Assembly (NCBI GenBank): GCA_031286325.1
Contig: JAITUT010000068.1
Span: 1 to 34,205, forward strand
Source of the DNA: Helicobacteraceae bacterium
Lineage (GTDB): Bacteria; Campylobacterota; Campylobacteria; Campylobacterales; SZUA-545
Direction of reading: 5' to 3'
DNA length: 34,205 nt
Shown: positions 32,374-34,205 of the stretch, piece by piece
Layout: each line of letters starts with the position of its first letter
Position numbering within the stretch: the first letter of the stretch is position 1
Notes under the pieces: model-generated
The model's database searches: none
The model's input: the letters and a program-made list of their open reading frames with translations, nothing else
What the model was told of the DNA's origin: nothing
Made by a program: the position numbers and the translations under genes

Positions 32374-33228
32374 TTAATAGGGAGCTACGAGATTTTCAAA
32401 GCAAAGGTCATTGCAGTCGAATAAAGGCTTTGATTGTTCAAGCCCTTGTTTTTTTACAACGCCCGCGTATATCAACCCTTTTTCCGCCCAAAGAAGCCTA
32501 TCGCCATCAACATCCGCCCATTCCCAATCAGGGCATACGAGCTCCTCGCCTGTTTTCTTGTTTAGCAATAGATGGCTTTCGTGATAAATCCCTTTGCCTA
32601 TCGGATGGTCAAGCCCCCCGTGAAACTTTTTCACGATATCCCAAGCGTCGTTGATCCGTTTGCTGAAATGCTGAACAGTATTTCGCTTATCAATCGTTTC
32701 AAAGGATTTTTCTTGCCAGCCGTCCCGCCTGAGCCTTATAAAATATATCATCGGACATTCGCCAAAACCGTTTTGATGATTTGGATAATCAGCCGTTACA
32801 GACAAGGGCGAGAGTTTTCTTGAACGCTTATGTTTTTCAAAACCGTTATCGTTTAGCCAGTATGCCCTGTCGTTTAGAAAAAGCCCGCCGCCATTCCAAC
32901 TGTCGCCTTTGCTGTAAAAATCCAACGCTGTGAAATATGGCGTTTTCGCGACGCAAGTCCAAGTTTTTCCATCTTTCATCGCGAAATAAATCCAATACTC
33001 GCCATTTGGCGAAATGTCGCATCTGTAATGATAGACTCTTCCTTTCAGCCATTGCCCGACAAAAAAAGTGTCGTCCTTGCGATTCCGGCTTATTGCCGCA
33101 GTCTGGCGCGACGGACCCCTCCGTATTACGATCGCCTGATACGAGTTTTTGGCGAGCAATATATGTATTCTGGCGGGCGCGGAGGAGTTTAATTGATTGT
33201 TAAAAACGTCTCCCCCTCGCTTAGCCAT
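32374..33228 (-). CDS. Conserved unknown protein, coupled to the upstream gene
   Basis: A 284-residue protein starting at ATG 33226-33228, which overlaps the stop of the preceding gene by eight bases; a longer in-frame extension would run through that gene. Recognisable segments are RIHILLAKNSYQAIVIRRGP, DTFFVGQWLKGRVY, DISPNGEYWIYFAMK, and a Trp/Gly-rich SWNGGGLFLNDRAYWLNDNG. I know these from uncharacterised proteins of diverse bacteria. It is beta-rich with repeated 'DG/NG' turns and no signal peptide. The function is not known to me. Coupling to the upstream gene suggests that the two products act together. Confidence 0.75.
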   Translation of the reverse strand: MAKRGGDVFNNQLNSSAPARIHILLAKNSYQAIVIRRGPSRQTAAISRNRKDDTFFVGQWLKGRVYHYRCDISPNGEYWIYFAMKDGKTWTCVAKTPYFTALDFYSKGDSWNGGGLFLNDRAYWLNDNGFEKHKRSRKLSPLSVTADYPNHQNGFGECPMIYFIRLRRDGWQEKSFETIDKRNTVQHFSKRINDAWDIVKKFHGGLDHPIGKGIYHESHLLLNKKTGEELVCPDWEWADVDGDRLLWAEKGLIYAGVVKKQGLEQSKPLFDCNDLCFENLVAPY

Positions 33229-34033
33229 AAATAGCAAGACGCGCAAAATCGCTTTTGGTAAAACTAAACGCGCCCAAATTACCGATATTGGGAATACTTT
33301 CATAACCGCCCGGCGCATTCAAAAAACTATTGGCATATTTCAAAATTGTCAATGCGGCAGCGTCTTTATCTGTGGTTACCACAGGATTTGAAATATCGTA
33401 ATCGCTCTCAAAAATCCACGACAATTCTTTCGGGTAACCCGCTATTTTTCCGCTTTCGGTTCTGTAAAGTTGAGAAAAATCCATAGAGACGCCCGTTCTC
33501 TCCATTACGACTTTGCTTGCGGTGTCTTTCATAGCGATCAGAGCCGCCCTATTATCAAGCATATCGTTAAAATCCGTTCCCTCTCTGGAATAGTCGGAAT
33601 TGAGAAAAAAAGGAATTTTTACGGTAAAGTGAAATAATTTTGTATTCGTGTTTTTATTCAGGACGTCTTCAAGTTTATTCGCCCGCGCATCGTCTCTTAA
33701 CCCGCCAACCTTTACGCGCCCTTCCGCACCCATAGTTAATTCTAAGGTTTCATCTTCGCCAAGCGTAATGCCCGCCTCTTTCATTGCCTCTTCTACCGTA
33801 TGCCTAAAGTTGGCGTTTGCCTCTTCTACGCTTGTTATATGTTTGAAAGGAATTTTTGACATCGCCTCCAGCAAAGCCGCTTTATCCTCATTGACGGGTG
33901 GATTATTTTCCGCTTCGGCCATTTTTTTCTGCTGATGCGTCGCAAAGAGCGACTGATTTTGATTCGCCGCAGGATTTTGAACTAGATTATAAATGCCGCC
34001 TATTGAGCCGTACCATAAAGTGTTGTTTATCAT
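33221..34033 (-). CDS. Unknown protein, possibly a secreted or flagellum-exported product
   Basis: A 270-residue protein. The start is ATG 34031-34033, nine bases after GGGAGG; the upstream TTG touches the ribosome site and is less likely. It begins INNTLWYGSIGGIYNLVQ, a Gly/Asn/Gln-rich disordered N-terminus with no Sec signal, then a mixed alpha/beta body with FHFTVKIPFFLNSDYSREG and MDFSQLYRTESGKI. Such an N-terminus is seen in proteins exported by the flagellar apparatus, and the layout recalls the Campylobacter Cj0814-type flagellum-dependent proteins, but I cannot confirm the family. It lies just downstream of the PseC-like gene. Confidence 0.65.
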   Translation of the reverse strand: MINNTLWYGSIGGIYNLVQNPAANQNQSLFATHQQKKMAEAENNPPVNEDKAALLEAMSKIPFKHITSVEEANANFRHTVEEAMKEAGITLGEDETLELTMGAEGRVKVGGLRDDARANKLEDVLNKNTNTKLFHFTVKIPFFLNSDYSREGTDFNDMLDNRAALIAMKDTASKVVMERTGVSMDFSQLYRTESGKIAGYPKELSWIFESDYDISNPVVTTDKDAAALTILKYANSFLNAPGGYESIPNIGNLGAFSFTKSDFARLAIYG

Positions 34034-34076
34034 AGCTTTCAACCTCCCGGTATTATCTTATCAGATTTATACGCAT

Positions 34077-34205
34077 TTATATCGTCCGCATTGTTTTTAT
34101 TACGAAGTCCACTTCGCGATCGTCTAATAGAACGTGGCACGGCAAAGATAATTCGGCGGCGTAAAATTTTTCAGCGTTTAGCAAAGGCGCGATACGCGGG
34201 AATTT
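34077..34205 (-). CDS. C-terminus of a DegT/PseC-like sugar aminotransferase (runs off the right edge)
   Basis: The last 42 codons read KFPRIAPLLNAEKFYAAELS, then LPCHVLLDDREVDFVIKTMR and a stop at 34077-34079. The pattern [AG]E-x-FY-x-x-E-x-SLP-C-x-x-L-x-D-x-E-x-x-x-VI is the C-terminal signature of DegT/DnrJ/EryC1 aminotransferases and is closest to PseC, which makes the 4-amino sugar on the way to pseudaminic acid for flagellin glycosylation. The catalytic part is outside the window, so PseC is a likely but not certain assignment. Confidence 0.65.
   Translation of the reverse strand, partial: KFPRIAPLLNAEKFYAAELSLPCHVLLDDREVDFVIKTMRTI

Noticed and set aside
1-34205. Cyanobacterial origin because of GCGATCGC
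   Set aside because: The gene content (mqnD, short RseP, fliP, PseC-like, DapC-like) fits Campylobacterota and there are no cyanobacterial genes.
1-34205. tRNA or rRNA genes
   Set aside because: I looked for T-loop and acceptor patterns in all gaps and found only hairpins such as 17705-17725 that do not fold into a cloverleaf.

Overview
The window looks like a chromosomal segment of a Campylobacterota (epsilonproteobacterium-like) genome. The signs are a futalosine-pathway mqnD, a short one-PDZ RseP, fliP overlapping a TrmA-type methyltransferase and a DapC-like aminotransferase, a bifunctional pheA, and a partial gene at the right edge whose C-terminus reads like the pseudaminic-acid aminotransferase PseC. 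Base composition is moderate, but the octamer GCGATCGC (the HIP1 palindrome of cyanobacteria) recurs about two dozen times and GATCGC runs pervade the native genes. It is absent from several A+T-rich stretches that I read as acquired DNA. I cannot name a genus.

Layout. 1-4.0 kb: start of a lipoprotein gene on the minus strand carrying a 25-base G tract (likely phase variable), a dispersed repeat, an atypical thiol peroxidase, a small lipoprotein, moaA, recR and mqnD. 4.0-7.1 kb: a truncated gene, then an A+T-rich two-gene module encoding a long coiled coil with a C-terminal J domain and a von Willebrand factor A (VWA) protein. 7.1-12.7 kb: an efflux operon on the minus strand (unknown gene, MacA-like adaptor, MacB-type permease without its ATPase), then rseP, a PLP-binding YggS-family gene and aroE with a clear terminator. 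12.8-14.6 kb: a MORN-2/YwqK-type repeat protein flanked by direct copies of the dispersed repeat.

14.6-17.8 kb: the alpha ribosomal operon rpmJ-rpsM-rpsK-rpsD-rpoA-rplQ on the minus strand, preceded by a long hairpin-rich leader and a TATAAT box. 18.0-19.9 kb: a SurA/PpiC-like chaperone and pheA. 20.1-23.8 kb: a GmrSD-like DUF262/DUF1524 nuclease gene (A+T-rich) and an N6-adenine DNA methyltransferase. 23.9-27.0 kb: an RND-superfamily exporter followed by a periplasmic TPR protein.

27.2-30.4 kb: overlapping fliP, trmA and dapC. The aminotransferase carries an in-frame insert of about 95 residues near its C-terminus, built on a degenerate DNA repeat. 30.4-34.2 kb: an A+T-rich regulatory stretch with a perfect 15-base palindrome, a sigma-54-like site, an inverted repeat and a 20-codon leader; two small unknown genes; about 0.5 kb of decayed repeats; a probably frameshifted small gene; a coupled pair of unknown genes; and the 3' end of a PseC-like gene.

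The best candidates for something undescribed are the coiled-coil/J-domain plus VWA pair, the poly-G lipoprotein switch, the insert within dapC, and the HIP1-like octamer enrichment outside cyanobacteria. Functions are assigned from motifs read by eye; no database search was run.
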